Source: Hungateiclostridiaceae bacterium UBA1305 (lineage in GTDB: Bacteria; Bacillota; Clostridia; Acetivibrionales; DTU013). Taken from it: a DNA stretch of 64,000 bases. The DNA lies in the NCBI GenBank assembly GCA_002307275.1, contig DBTX01000007.1, positions 73,806-137,805 on the forward strand. The letters are read 5' to 3'. Made by a program: the position numbers and the translations under genes. Shown here piece after piece: positions 34,448-42,981 of the stretch (position 1 is the stretch's first letter; every line of letters begins with the position of its first letter). A model generated the notes under the pieces. It searched no databases. It was given only the letters and a program-made list of their open reading frames with translations, and was not told the origin of the DNA.

Positions 34448-36502
34448 CTATTTGATAATTTCGCCGTTCATATACTCGTTCCATACATTTTCAAACCAGT
34501 TATCCTCTTCAGGGATAGGCCTTGCAGGCTTCCACTCCACCCGGCAGCAGTAAGCCCCGTCCCTTTTCTCCAGGCTTATCTCGCAAGTCTGCTTCATCAG
34601 TTCACCGTCGTCAAGCAAGTAGCGGAAATTTTCCGGCAGGCCCTGTGCAGGGAGTCGGCCGGCAGTGTCACTTATCAGATACGAGCCCCGGCTTTTACCA
34701 CCCTTTTTGATGTATTCTTTAATGGCAGAAAGGTACACAAATTGTGTAATGAGCATATCCCTTGCCCTGAAGGCATCCGGCAGTTCATTCGCACCGGACA
34801 GTCCTCCAAGAATGTACTTAAAAGATTTTAAATCTTCATTACACTCCTTCAGAGCAGACTCCACATCTTCGGCATTACGGATGTGAGCACCGACTCTGGT
34901 CATTCTGGCACTGAGCCTGGAAACAAGCTTGGCGGGATTTGCATCTCTCTGCTCTCTATTTGACTTTAATGCAATTGTCTTAATTCCGTTTTTTGATTTG
35001 CCCAATAGAGTCTCTGAAGTATCCAGCAAAGCCACCACCTGTGGAAATACTTTCTCTGTAAAACAATCAAGCCCCTGCGGCTGTTGTCCGTAATTGGCAC
35101 AGATGTACTGGGCCGCTCTTAAGCTGCCTGCCTGGGTGGAATTGAGCGCACTTCCGCCCGGCCTGTATACACCGAAACTTCCATTCACTTCTCCTACTGG
35201 GAAAAAGTGTTTCACATTGCTCTCCCACCAGTGGCTTCCTGACAGCCCTCCGTTGTTATGCTGCACACATACAGCTGTTTCAAGATATTCCCTGTCCAAA
35301 TCGATTCCATGATCCCTGTAGAGCTCTATAGCCGGTCGATTCATTTTTTCAAGTCTTGCATAAGGTGTGCCGAATAATGCTTCCGAGTTCTCCAGATACC
35401 TGTACGCCTCACTCCCCAGCAATCCGAAATCCAACTGTCCCTCTTTGCTTCCCCAGCCTGGGTTGTGCATAAAATCCATGAACACCCTGCGGCCTTTTAC
35501 CTGGGTTTCATGATACACAAGAATGTCGATAAGCGAAGAGCCGGAATTATCGATTTTTCGCGGGTCAAAAGGCCACTGATAACCTTTCAGAAAGATGGCA
35601 TCCAGCATATTGCCAGGGGTGGTGAAATAATCATTCAGGAATTCCTTTTCATCGCCTCCGTCCGGATTGGTAGAGACATACCTGGGAATTACCTGTTGAT
35701 AGGTACCCGACAGGTTCCAGCGAAATTTTATAGAAGCGATGCCGAACTGCGACTCTGTCAGGTTCACCCCTTTTGCACCTGCCTCAAAAGCAATCCCGGA
35801 AGCACCTGTTTGACTTTCCGGGTATACCGATGCCTGATACATCCCTGCGGGGCCACCGGTAGCAAAGACAATATTGGTGCAATTAATCAGGGTGAACCCC
35901 ATTGAAGGTCCATCGAGTTCACGTGTATTCAGAGCCGCCAAACCAATGCTGTGAATCTCGCCAGCCTGTCTTTCCGTCAGGATTCCCACAACCAGATATC
36001 CGTCGAGTATGGGAATATTCTTCAACTTTACCTGAGTTTCCAGCTTTTCAGTCATATATTTTGATGTAAGCGGGCCGGCTGAAGTAGCCCGCTGCCTTGG
36101 ATCATGGTCAGTTTTATATCCGATGTATTCCCCATATCGGTTATGTGGGAACGGAACTCCTATTTCTGCCAGCCTGCAAAAGCTCCTTGTCGACAGAGCC
36201 GCCTCTACAAGGGCAATATCCCCATGACGGCTTCCTCCTTCAAATAAGGTTTTTGCCATCTCCATTACCGAATCGGGAGTACCACCTGCCAAAGTGAGCT
36301 TATAATAAGTTTGCTTGTCGGAGCCGGTGTTTCTGGAAGTGCCCATATTAATCCCTTCCGTCACAATTGCTATATCTTCCTGCCCCAGTGAATACAGGCT
36401 GTCGGCTGCATTGAACCCAGCGGCGCCACTGCCGACAATTATGGTATTCAAACTGTATACATCCAAATTAAGCCCATTAATAATCACTTTTCCCTTTTTC
36501 AT
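34448..36502 (-). CDS. FAD-dependent fumarate reductase-like flavoprotein
   Basis: A 684-residue cytoplasmic flavoprotein of the FAD_binding_2 group (fumarate reductase, L-aspartate oxidase, urocanate and related reductases). The Rossmann motif TIIVGSGAAGFNAADSLY is at about residues 20-37. Toward the C-terminal half of the flavin domain is CVQHNNGGLSGSHWWESN...FFPVGEVNG, the usual helix that closes the flavin site. The C-terminal region is helical. No signal peptide or heme motif is seen, so electrons must come from a soluble partner. ATG 36502 follows AAGGAGCAGG. It ends the unit OYE-SDR-flavoprotein, suggesting reduction of a C=C bond in an enone or related substrate (inference). Confidence 0.85.
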   Translation of the reverse strand: MKKGKVIINGLNLDVYSLNTIIVGSGAAGFNAADSLYSLGQEDIAIVTEGINMGTSRNTGSDKQTYYKLTLAGGTPDSVMEMAKTLFEGGSRHGDIALVEAALSTRSFCRLAEIGVPFPHNRYGEYIGYKTDHDPRQRATSAGPLTSKYMTEKLETQVKLKNIPILDGYLVVGILTERQAGEIHSIGLAALNTRELDGPSMGFTLINCTNIVFATGGPAGMYQASVYPESQTGASGIAFEAGAKGVNLTESQFGIASIKFRWNLSGTYQQVIPRYVSTNPDGGDEKEFLNDYFTTPGNMLDAIFLKGYQWPFDPRKIDNSGSSLIDILVYHETQVKGRRVFMDFMHNPGWGSKEGQLDFGLLGSEAYRYLENSEALFGTPYARLEKMNRPAIELYRDHGIDLDREYLETAVCVQHNNGGLSGSHWWESNVKHFFPVGEVNGSFGVYRPGGSALNSTQAGSLRAAQYICANYGQQPQGLDCFTEKVFPQVVALLDTSETLLGKSKNGIKTIALKSNREQRDANPAKLVSRLSARMTRVGAHIRNAEDVESALKECNEDLKSFKYILGGLSGANELPDAFRARDMLITQFVYLSAIKEYIKKGGKSRGSYLISDTAGRLPAQGLPENFRYLLDDGELMKQTCEISLEKRDGAYCCRVEWKPARPIPEEDNWFENVWNEYMNGEIIK

Positions 36503-36560
36503 GCCTGCTCCTTTTTGAAATCCTTTCCATATGCATAAAACTACAGGTATAAATAAGTTA

Positions 36561-37343
36561 TTAAAGCCTTCTGATGTGAAAACCGCCATCCACGTTTAGT
36601 ATTTCACCTGTCGAATAAGCCAGTTTCCCGGAACACAATACGGAAACTGCCCTGGCAATATCTTCGGGATATCCCCAGCGTTTGATGGGCGTAAGGCCTC
36701 CCTCTATCATTCTGTCATACTTTTCCTTCACTACAGCCGTCATATCAGTTAGAATCATTCCAGGCCGTATCTCGTAAACACCGATCCCATACTCCGCCAA
36801 TCTATCCGCAAAGAGTGTGGTGATCATGCTCACTCCTGCTTTCGAAATGCAGTACTCACCGCGTTGGGTAGAGGATGTATAGGCGGAACTGGAGGAAATA
36901 TTGACAATCACCGGCTTTAAATCACAATACTCCTTTCGTTTATCAATCATTTCATTGGCCACTTGCTGTGTGAGGAAAAAGGTACCCTTAAGGTTGACTC
37001 CCAACACAAAATCCATACTCTCCTCTGTGACTTGAAGGATGTCCTTCCTTACTTTCGGAGCCACGCCTGCATTATTTACCAGAATATCAATCCGATTAAA
37101 GGCTTCAAGCGTTTTTCCTATTATATCCATTCGGCTTTTTTCTGAAGTGATGTCCCCTTTAATATACAATACCTGATGCCCTGCCGACCTAACCTTTTGA
37201 ATATTTTCAGCAACCTTTTCCTGGTCAAACACATCCACGAGCACAATAGCACAGCCCTCGGATGCAAGCTCAATGGCGATTGCATTTCCGATTCCCCTGG
37301 CTGCACCGGTTACTATGGCAGTCCTGAATTCATTTGTATTCAT
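36561..37343 (-). CDS. Short-chain dehydrogenase/reductase (SDR)
   Basis: A 260-residue classical SDR. The cofactor loop TGAARGIGNAIA is at about 11-22; NNAG at about 90; catalytic Ser in NISSSSAYTSS, then Tyr and Lys in EYCISKAG (Y-x3-K). C-terminal PEDIARAVSVLCSGKLAYSTGEILNVDGG is typical of FabG-like SDRs. ATG 37343 overlaps the stop of the upstream OYE-family gene by four bases (ATGA), so they are coupled. A longer Cys-rich start is rejected because the ribosome site GAGGGGAG lies before 37343. It probably reduces or oxidises an alcohol/ketone of the same substrate as the OYE and the flavoprotein. Confidence 0.9.
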   Translation of the reverse strand: MNTNEFRTAIVTGAARGIGNAIAIELASEGCAIVLVDVFDQEKVAENIQKVRSAGHQVLYIKGDITSEKSRMDIIGKTLEAFNRIDILVNNAGVAPKVRKDILQVTEESMDFVLGVNLKGTFFLTQQVANEMIDKRKEYCDLKPVIVNISSSSAYTSSTQRGEYCISKAGVSMITTLFADRLAEYGIGVYEIRPGMILTDMTAVVKEKYDRMIEGGLTPIKRWGYPEDIARAVSVLCSGKLAYSTGEILNVDGGFHIRRL

Positions 37344-38686
37344 GTTTGGTTTTCTCCCCTCACACAATATTGGGCGTACACAGGAGCATAGACCCGGGCA
37401 TCCCTTACCACACATCCCGCCGTTGCACCTGCCCGCAAAATATCCGAACATTTGCTGCAGCTTATGCAGCACTTTTTCTCCTCCATGACTCCATTCACAA
37501 GGATATCTTTGGCAAATTCAGGATATGCAAAGGCTTCTCTGCCAAAGCCGGCGAAGGTGACCCATCCTTCTTCAACACACCCTGCAGCCAGATATGGTGC
37601 GAACTGCCTAAGCCAACTGTACCCGGTCCCAACTGTTTTTATATCCGGAAATGCCTTCTGTACTTCACTTGTCCCCTTAATCAACCTGGCCACCCCATTC
37701 AGTGGGTGTTCATCGGGGATATACCCGCCGTTGTCATAGGGTCTGTTCACGTGAGGGTTGTAGTAAGGAGTTCCCATAGTAATATTGATGAGTTTTACCT
37801 CTCTTGCATTAAGAAGTGCAACAAGTTTCATAACTTCCGCGAGATCGTATCTGCGGTAATCCTCCCGGTCAACACCCCAACCATATGGGTAAGGAATTCC
37901 ATCATAAATATTCAACCGCGTTGCAACAATGAAGTCATTTCCCAGTCTGGACCTGATCCGGTCCACGACATTCAGGAGAAACCTTGTACGGCCTTCGAAA
38001 CTGCCGCCATACCTTCCCTCCCGATGGTAAGCCGAAAGAAGCTCGCAATTGAGATACCGGTGGCAGCATTTTACATCCACTCCGTCAAATCCGGCATCCC
38101 TCGCCATTATGGCAGCTTCCTCAAATTTCTCCTCCAATCTTTCCAGTTCATCATCGGTGATTGCAGGATAATCCGGATCCAGATTTATTTTCCGGTTTAA
38201 ATAGGGATTATGGTATGCAAGTATAGGCGCAGGCTTACCTTCGGGTTTGCTGAAACGTCCCGAATGCGTCAGCTGCATGATACAAACCGGCCCATTGCCG
38301 TCTCCCGATTGCGTGATCGCAACCTCCCTTATACTTTCCCTAAGTTCCCGAAAGGCAGCAACATTTTGAGGACGGATCCAAAGCTGTCGTGGAGAGGCTC
38401 TCCCCTCCGGTACAACAGCCACAGCCTCGAACCATATCAACCCGGCCCCGCTTCCTGCAAACCGGCGGTAACGCCTTTGGGTCAATTCTCCAGGAGAGCC
38501 GTCCCCATTTCCATCACTCCCCTCCATGGGATGGATGGCTATGGAATTGGATGTTCTGTATTTACCTATATCCACAGGTCTTTTCAAGATAGCTGTATTT
38601 TGTGAGAATGGCAGATCCAATGCCATATTCCGATTTTCATCCAGACAATCTTCCAGGCTCAAATATGAGAATTTCTTAAATGGCAT
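37340..38686 (-). CDS. Old-yellow-enzyme family NADH:flavin oxidoreductase with Fe-S site
   Basis: A 448-residue FMN enzyme of the OYE family. TIM-barrel features include IMQLTHSGRFSKPEG, GFDGVDVKCCHRYLNCEL, YGGSFEGRTRFLL (FMN loop) and VTFAGFGREAFAYP. The C-terminus holds CCISCSKCSDI, then ATAGCVV, the 4Fe-4S ligand pattern of the 2,4-dienoyl-CoA reductase/BaiCD branch. Those enzymes have about 640-680 residues with an extra FAD/NAD domain, which is missing here; the adjacent flavoprotein or another partner may serve instead. ATG 38686 follows GGAGGGAG. It reduces C=C bonds in enones or dienoyl compounds. Substrate unknown. Confidence 0.87.
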   Translation of the reverse strand: MPFKKFSYLSLEDCLDENRNMALDLPFSQNTAILKRPVDIGKYRTSNSIAIHPMEGSDGNGDGSPGELTQRRYRRFAGSGAGLIWFEAVAVVPEGRASPRQLWIRPQNVAAFRELRESIREVAITQSGDGNGPVCIMQLTHSGRFSKPEGKPAPILAYHNPYLNRKINLDPDYPAITDDELERLEEKFEEAAIMARDAGFDGVDVKCCHRYLNCELLSAYHREGRYGGSFEGRTRFLLNVVDRIRSRLGNDFIVATRLNIYDGIPYPYGWGVDREDYRRYDLAEVMKLVALLNAREVKLINITMGTPYYNPHVNRPYDNGGYIPDEHPLNGVARLIKGTSEVQKAFPDIKTVGTGYSWLRQFAPYLAAGCVEEGWVTFAGFGREAFAYPEFAKDILVNGVMEEKKCCISCSKCSDILRAGATAGCVVRDARVYAPVYAQYCVRGENQT

Positions 38687-38759
38687 GCTTTCTCCCTCCA
38701 AAATAAATCACTAAACAATTGGTTCTTTTTACGCCGGCGCCATGATCAGCAGTACTTCC

Positions 38760-39761
38760 TCATGCTTTCCTTGTCATTGTGCCGGAATATTCCCTGCTAA
38801 TTTCATATTTTAAGTTTCCATTCTTCCAAAAGTTTTGAATATCCTTGATCAATTCCTCAGTGATCATCTTCCATCTGTCCAGTGTCGGCCCACCCATATG
38901 CGGAATCAATATTACATGATCAAGTCCCCTCAGCTTGCTCCCCATCGGTAAAGGTTCCACCTCGAAAACGTCTAGTACGGCCTTAAACCTTTTTTTCACA
39001 AGCTCCTGTTCAAGAGCGCTTTCATCAATGATTGCCCCACGGGCAGTGTTGATAAGCACCGAACCGTCGGGAATCATGGAAAGCAGTTCCCTGCCTATCA
39101 TATGATGTGTATCGGGTGTTAAGGCGCTGTGCAGGGAAATAACCTTGCAGGTTGAAAAAATATCCTCCAGTGTAGCTTTCTTAATGCCGGATTCCCGGCA
39201 GGTCTCTGCGCTTATATGCCTTGAGTAAACCTTTATTTTCGTCCTGAACGGCTTAAGCATCTGCACAACATGCCTTGCAATCGCTCCATACCCAATCAGA
39301 CCTACTGTTTGATCCAGAAGCCCTTCATTCGTGACAATGTCGGACCTCCACCGGCCCTGTTGTACTTCGTTATTGTAATAGACAATATCCCTCAGCGAAC
39401 CAAGTATGTATGCAACTGTTCCTTCAGCTACAGATTCGGCGTACATCGTATTCCCGCTGATCACCTTGATGCCTTTTCCGTAAACCGCGTCCCCGACGTA
39501 GGGAGCCACCGTCCCGCCAGTATGTGCAATCAGCTTTAAGGCGTCCGAGTTATCCAGAACGGATTCATCAAAATACGCAGACCCCCAGCCGGTGATGCAT
39601 ATGTCAAATCCAGCTATTTTTCCCCTCAATTCATCCGTACTGAAATTCTCAGTGCCGCCATTCCATGTTATCTCCCCCAGAGCCTCCAGCTTTTTTTTAG
39701 TATCATATGGAATAAATGAATCCCTTATCTCTCCCGCAGGCATAGCAACCAAAATCTTCAT
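38760..39761 (-). CDS. D-isomer specific 2-hydroxyacid dehydrogenase (PGDH-like)
   Basis: A 333-residue NAD-dependent dehydrogenase. The NAD-binding loop GLIGYGAIARHVVQML is near residue 150, the catalytic Arg in NTARGAIIDESALE near 232, Glu in VFEVEPLP near 262, and His in LIPHMGGPTLDR near 281. This is the phosphoglycerate/glyoxylate/hydroxyacid dehydrogenase fold. AAGGAGG precedes the ATG. It follows the TIM-barrel epimerase by 17 bases in a probable operon. It likely interconverts a 2-keto and 2-hydroxy acid derived from the sugar. Confidence 0.9.
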   Translation of the reverse strand: MKILVAMPAGEIRDSFIPYDTKKKLEALGEITWNGGTENFSTDELRGKIAGFDICITGWGSAYFDESVLDNSDALKLIAHTGGTVAPYVGDAVYGKGIKVISGNTMYAESVAEGTVAYILGSLRDIVYYNNEVQQGRWRSDIVTNEGLLDQTVGLIGYGAIARHVVQMLKPFRTKIKVYSRHISAETCRESGIKKATLEDIFSTCKVISLHSALTPDTHHMIGRELLSMIPDGSVLINTARGAIIDESALEQELVKKRFKAVLDVFEVEPLPMGSKLRGLDHVILIPHMGGPTLDRWKMITEELIKDIQNFWKNGNLKYEISREYSGTMTRKA

Positions 39762-39777
39762 CCCTTATCCTCCTTGC

Positions 39778-40581
39778 TCATAGCAGTCCCCGCATAAATT
39801 CAACAAAACCCGGCAGAGCTATCTCCGGCTCTTCCATCTCTTTTATCCACATTTTCTCCCATTCAAAGGACAGAAATCTGTCATATCCTGTCTTTTCCAG
39901 CAAATCAACAATATGCCTTATCGGAAGCTCCCCTTTCCCGACGAGGCAGACCTTATCCTCACTATTTTTAATATGAACCGCGTCTTTTATATGAACATGT
40001 CTGATATAGGGCCCTATGAGGCTGAAAGTGTCTTCCGGCTTTTCTCCTTCCGATAAAGTGTGGTGGATGTCCCAAATTACGCCTATTGACCGGGGTTCGT
40101 GAATTCTTTCCAGAATTTTAAGCATATTGCGTCCCGATCTAAAGCCTTGATGGGTTTCCATTAAAATTGTCACACCCTTTTCAACCGCATACCCGCCGCA
40201 CTGATTCAAGACATCGGACACATTCCTTGCAGCAGCGTCGAGAGTCAATGCATCAGGCTTTTTTGCAAATATGCGTATTGCCGGTGCCTTTAAATCCACC
40301 GCCAGGTCAATCAACTGCTGCAGATCACGTAATTCATGTCCGGTTTGATCCCCCGCGTCGCCTCCGAAAGCAGTGTATCCCGAAAGGCAGCATATTTCCA
40401 GCTTTCTTTCTTCAAACAATTCTCTTGCATGCCATCTTTCGGAACAAGACATGTCCGTATCTACATGCTGCTTACCCTGAGCCCTCAGTTCAACTCCGTC
40501 GAACCCATATTCAACAGCTTTATCCGCAACCATTTCAATATCCCACCCGGGACAGCCCAGCGTACTGAAAGCAAGCTTCAT
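39778..40581 (-). CDS. TIM-barrel sugar epimerase/isomerase (AP_endonuc_2 family)
   Basis: A 267-residue enzyme of the xylose-isomerase-like TIM-barrel family, which includes hydroxypyruvate isomerases, inosose dehydratases and ketose 3-epimerases. Metal ligand candidates are the Glu in LMETHQGF (near 144), the Asp and His in WDIHHTL (near 172), the His in HVHIKD (near 201) and the Glu in FLSFEWEK (near 240). ATG 40581 follows GGATTGG; a four-codon longer start is possible. It is operonic with the 2-hydroxyacid dehydrogenase. Its role is likely epimerisation or dehydration of the imported sugar derivative. Confidence 0.85.
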   Translation of the reverse strand: MKLAFSTLGCPGWDIEMVADKAVEYGFDGVELRAQGKQHVDTDMSCSERWHARELFEERKLEICCLSGYTAFGGDAGDQTGHELRDLQQLIDLAVDLKAPAIRIFAKKPDALTLDAAARNVSDVLNQCGGYAVEKGVTILMETHQGFRSGRNMLKILERIHEPRSIGVIWDIHHTLSEGEKPEDTFSLIGPYIRHVHIKDAVHIKNSEDKVCLVGKGELPIRHIVDLLEKTGYDRFLSFEWEKMWIKEMEEPEIALPGFVEFMRGLL

Positions 40582-40627
40582 AGAACTCACCAATCCTTCA
40601 TTTTCAATTTTATTCTTGAGGTCTTTC

Positions 40628-42916
40628 CTAACGGAACTTGGCAGGAGTCAGTCCGGTATATTTTTTAAAGCAGGTGACAAAATAGGTGTTGCTATTAAAT
40701 CCCACAAGGCTTGATATGTTATTGATACTTTCATTGGTATTTGCCAGTAATTCTTTTGCACTATCAAGGCGTAATTGATTAATGTATTCGGTAAAATGGA
40801 TTCCCGTACTTTCTTTAAATAATTTACCAAGATAAGAAGGATTCAATTTTATATATTCAGCAACATATTCCAGTGAAATTGAAGGATTTGAGTAATTTTT
40901 CTTTATAAAGTCAATAGCCCGCCGGATCATCACACTTTGACCATCATCATTTCCGTTTATCGTCTTTTCCATATCACGAATGATATTTCCATAAAATGAA
41001 ATCAGGTTGTCTTCCATTTCCTGCAGGGATTTATATTTCATCGACCTTTCATAAGTGCAAAAGAAATCAATTTCACCGGAGACATCCCTGTTTTTGATCA
41101 TCTCCTTGGCTACCTGCAAAGTGCTGTACAAAATATGGTTCACAGCACGAAGTATATCACTGATGCTGTATTTGTAGAACTCTTTTACTATCTGTCTGAT
41201 ACACTCACTGCTTTTCTCCAGGGAAAGGCTTCTCAAATAGCGCAACAGGTACTTTTCCTCATTTTCGGGGAACAGATCATACCCTGAAATATCGCCCGTC
41301 ACCCTTTCCTGGTCAATAATGGAACCGTCGCCGTATTTCAATTTATAACACAATAAATCGGCTGCATCTTGAAATGAGCTATGCACTTCATTTATACCTG
41401 CCTTGCCTATGGCAATTGTCAACCTTGCTTCCAGTTTCGCCTGCGAATATTCCTGTATGGACGCGCATGCGCTTTTAATCCGATTATCCATGTCAGGACT
41501 TTCAGCATTATAATTTAACAGTGCCACAACAGACTCATCATTAATTTCCCAGACCATTTCACAGTTGCATATCAATTTGAAGCAATCCTCTGAGACCTCA
41601 CAGATGCCCTGTTTTAGCGCATGCATCTCAGCCGGATTCTTCTTCATACCGTCCAAATTGTCCAGCGTCATATAAATGACCTTGTAATACCCATGGGACA
41701 GATTCACTCCGATACCATGGAGCCTGTTTTTGGAAAATTCATGGTCGATATTGATTTTCCCTTCCAGCAGCTTCTTCAGATAGTCCTGTCTGATCAACCC
41801 ATCAAGGGATACCACCTTGTTATAATTATGTTCTATCAGTTTATCCAACAACTCATACTCGTTTATGTATTCCACCGGATTCATCTCATTAGCGGTATGA
41901 CTGTTGGAAGCATATTTTTTCACCAGCCTCTTCATAGGAGAATAGAAATGCATGGCTATAATAATCGCAGCAATAAGCCCCATAAACAGGATGGCAATAC
42001 TCAGGACTGCGGTTTTGTTTTTCAGGGCAATAGCCGTTTTCCGAACTATCTCATACGGAGTGATGCTGATAAAGTAATAATCGGATTTTTCTGATTTCAC
42101 ATACGCTACAAGGGATTTTGCCGAATTTTCGGTATAATTGAAAAAGCCCGATGAACTTTTGCTTTCAAAGATACGCCTCATGAATCCATCACTGCCGTAT
42201 TCTTTATACAGTTGTTCAGGTTTCTCCGAAAGGACAACCTTTCCGTTCATATCGGTAACAAGCACTTCACTTCCTGCAATGCCACCGATATTATCCAATG
42301 TTTTCATCATATTGGATTGCTTGATATTGAGTATGAGGAATGAGTCTTCCGAAGTATTATCCCTTGTAAGGAAAAATACATATGAAATGGTATCTTCTGT
42401 CCCGGAATTGTTATTTACTGAATAAGCCCTGGTTCTGTAAGTATTGATCCTGATGATGGCATTCTGTTTCTGTCCGTACACAAGCCTGTTTATGGTATCA
42501 CTGTAAGGACCAGCCTGGATCCAGTCCAAAGAAGGACTCCCGATAACCCAATTTGCTTTTTTATTTACAAGATAAGCAGAGTCGATGATAGGGTTAGTAA
42601 AAATCAAATTCATAATCTTTTTTTGCAAAGTGCCATACAGAAAGGTATCGACGCTGTTGCTGCACATCATTTCAGTATAGTCTTTATCATATACTGCAAG
42701 AAAACCTACATTTTTTAGTGTCGTGTCCAACACATCAACTGATTTCGAAGTATTCTTTAAGGTAGACTCAGCCATGTCGCTATACAGTTTGATATTGTCC
42801 AGAGCGTACCAGTTGTATAGCGATATGGAAATTATAGTGATGGTAATGCTGATAAATAAAACAAGGGATATGATCCACTTCACAACAGTCTTTTTAAGAA
42901 ACTTGTTCTTTCGCAT
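40628..42916 (-). CDS. Membrane-anchored AraC-family regulator with extracellular sensor
   Basis: A 762-residue regulator of the YesS/YtdP type. TM1 at about 14-36, an extracellular Cache-like sensor (about 40-290), TM2 around 303-325 (AVLSIAILFMGLIAAIIIAM), a cytoplasmic linker, and a C-terminal AraC double HTH (about 660-760: SLEYVAEYIKLNPSYLGKLFKES and NSNTYFVTCFKKYTGLTPAKF). It senses an extracellular ligand and binds DNA directly, without a separate kinase. ATG 42916 has GGGGGT at eight bases; the first ATG six bases earlier is too close to that site. It lies immediately after the ABC binding protein and is a good candidate for the shared element found upstream of 46524 and 63771. Confidence 0.88.
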   Translation of the reverse strand: MRKNKFLKKTVVKWIISLVLFISITITIISISLYNWYALDNIKLYSDMAESTLKNTSKSVDVLDTTLKNVGFLAVYDKDYTEMMCSNSVDTFLYGTLQKKIMNLIFTNPIIDSAYLVNKKANWVIGSPSLDWIQAGPYSDTINRLVYGQKQNAIIRINTYRTRAYSVNNNSGTEDTISYVFFLTRDNTSEDSFLILNIKQSNMMKTLDNIGGIAGSEVLVTDMNGKVVLSEKPEQLYKEYGSDGFMRRIFESKSSSGFFNYTENSAKSLVAYVKSEKSDYYFISITPYEIVRKTAIALKNKTAVLSIAILFMGLIAAIIIAMHFYSPMKRLVKKYASNSHTANEMNPVEYINEYELLDKLIEHNYNKVVSLDGLIRQDYLKKLLEGKINIDHEFSKNRLHGIGVNLSHGYYKVIYMTLDNLDGMKKNPAEMHALKQGICEVSEDCFKLICNCEMVWEINDESVVALLNYNAESPDMDNRIKSACASIQEYSQAKLEARLTIAIGKAGINEVHSSFQDAADLLCYKLKYGDGSIIDQERVTGDISGYDLFPENEEKYLLRYLRSLSLEKSSECIRQIVKEFYKYSISDILRAVNHILYSTLQVAKEMIKNRDVSGEIDFFCTYERSMKYKSLQEMEDNLISFYGNIIRDMEKTINGNDDGQSVMIRRAIDFIKKNYSNPSISLEYVAEYIKLNPSYLGKLFKESTGIHFTEYINQLRLDSAKELLANTNESINNISSLVGFNSNTYFVTCFKKYTGLTPAKFR

Positions 42917-42981
42917 TTTCATACCCCCTGTAAGAAATCGATATTTCTATTTATCGATACATTCTATTTAACCAAACGGTT

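Noticed and set aside
36561..37472. Longer Cys-rich N-terminus for the SDR
   Set aside because: The extra 43 residues come from the end of the upstream OYE gene in another frame. The ATG at 37343 has a ribosome site and a four-base overlap typical of coupled genes.
37334..38200. A 288-codon open frame on the plus strand opposite the OYE-family gene
   Set aside because: Antisense shadow of the conserved enzyme; no ribosome site, no recognisable domain.
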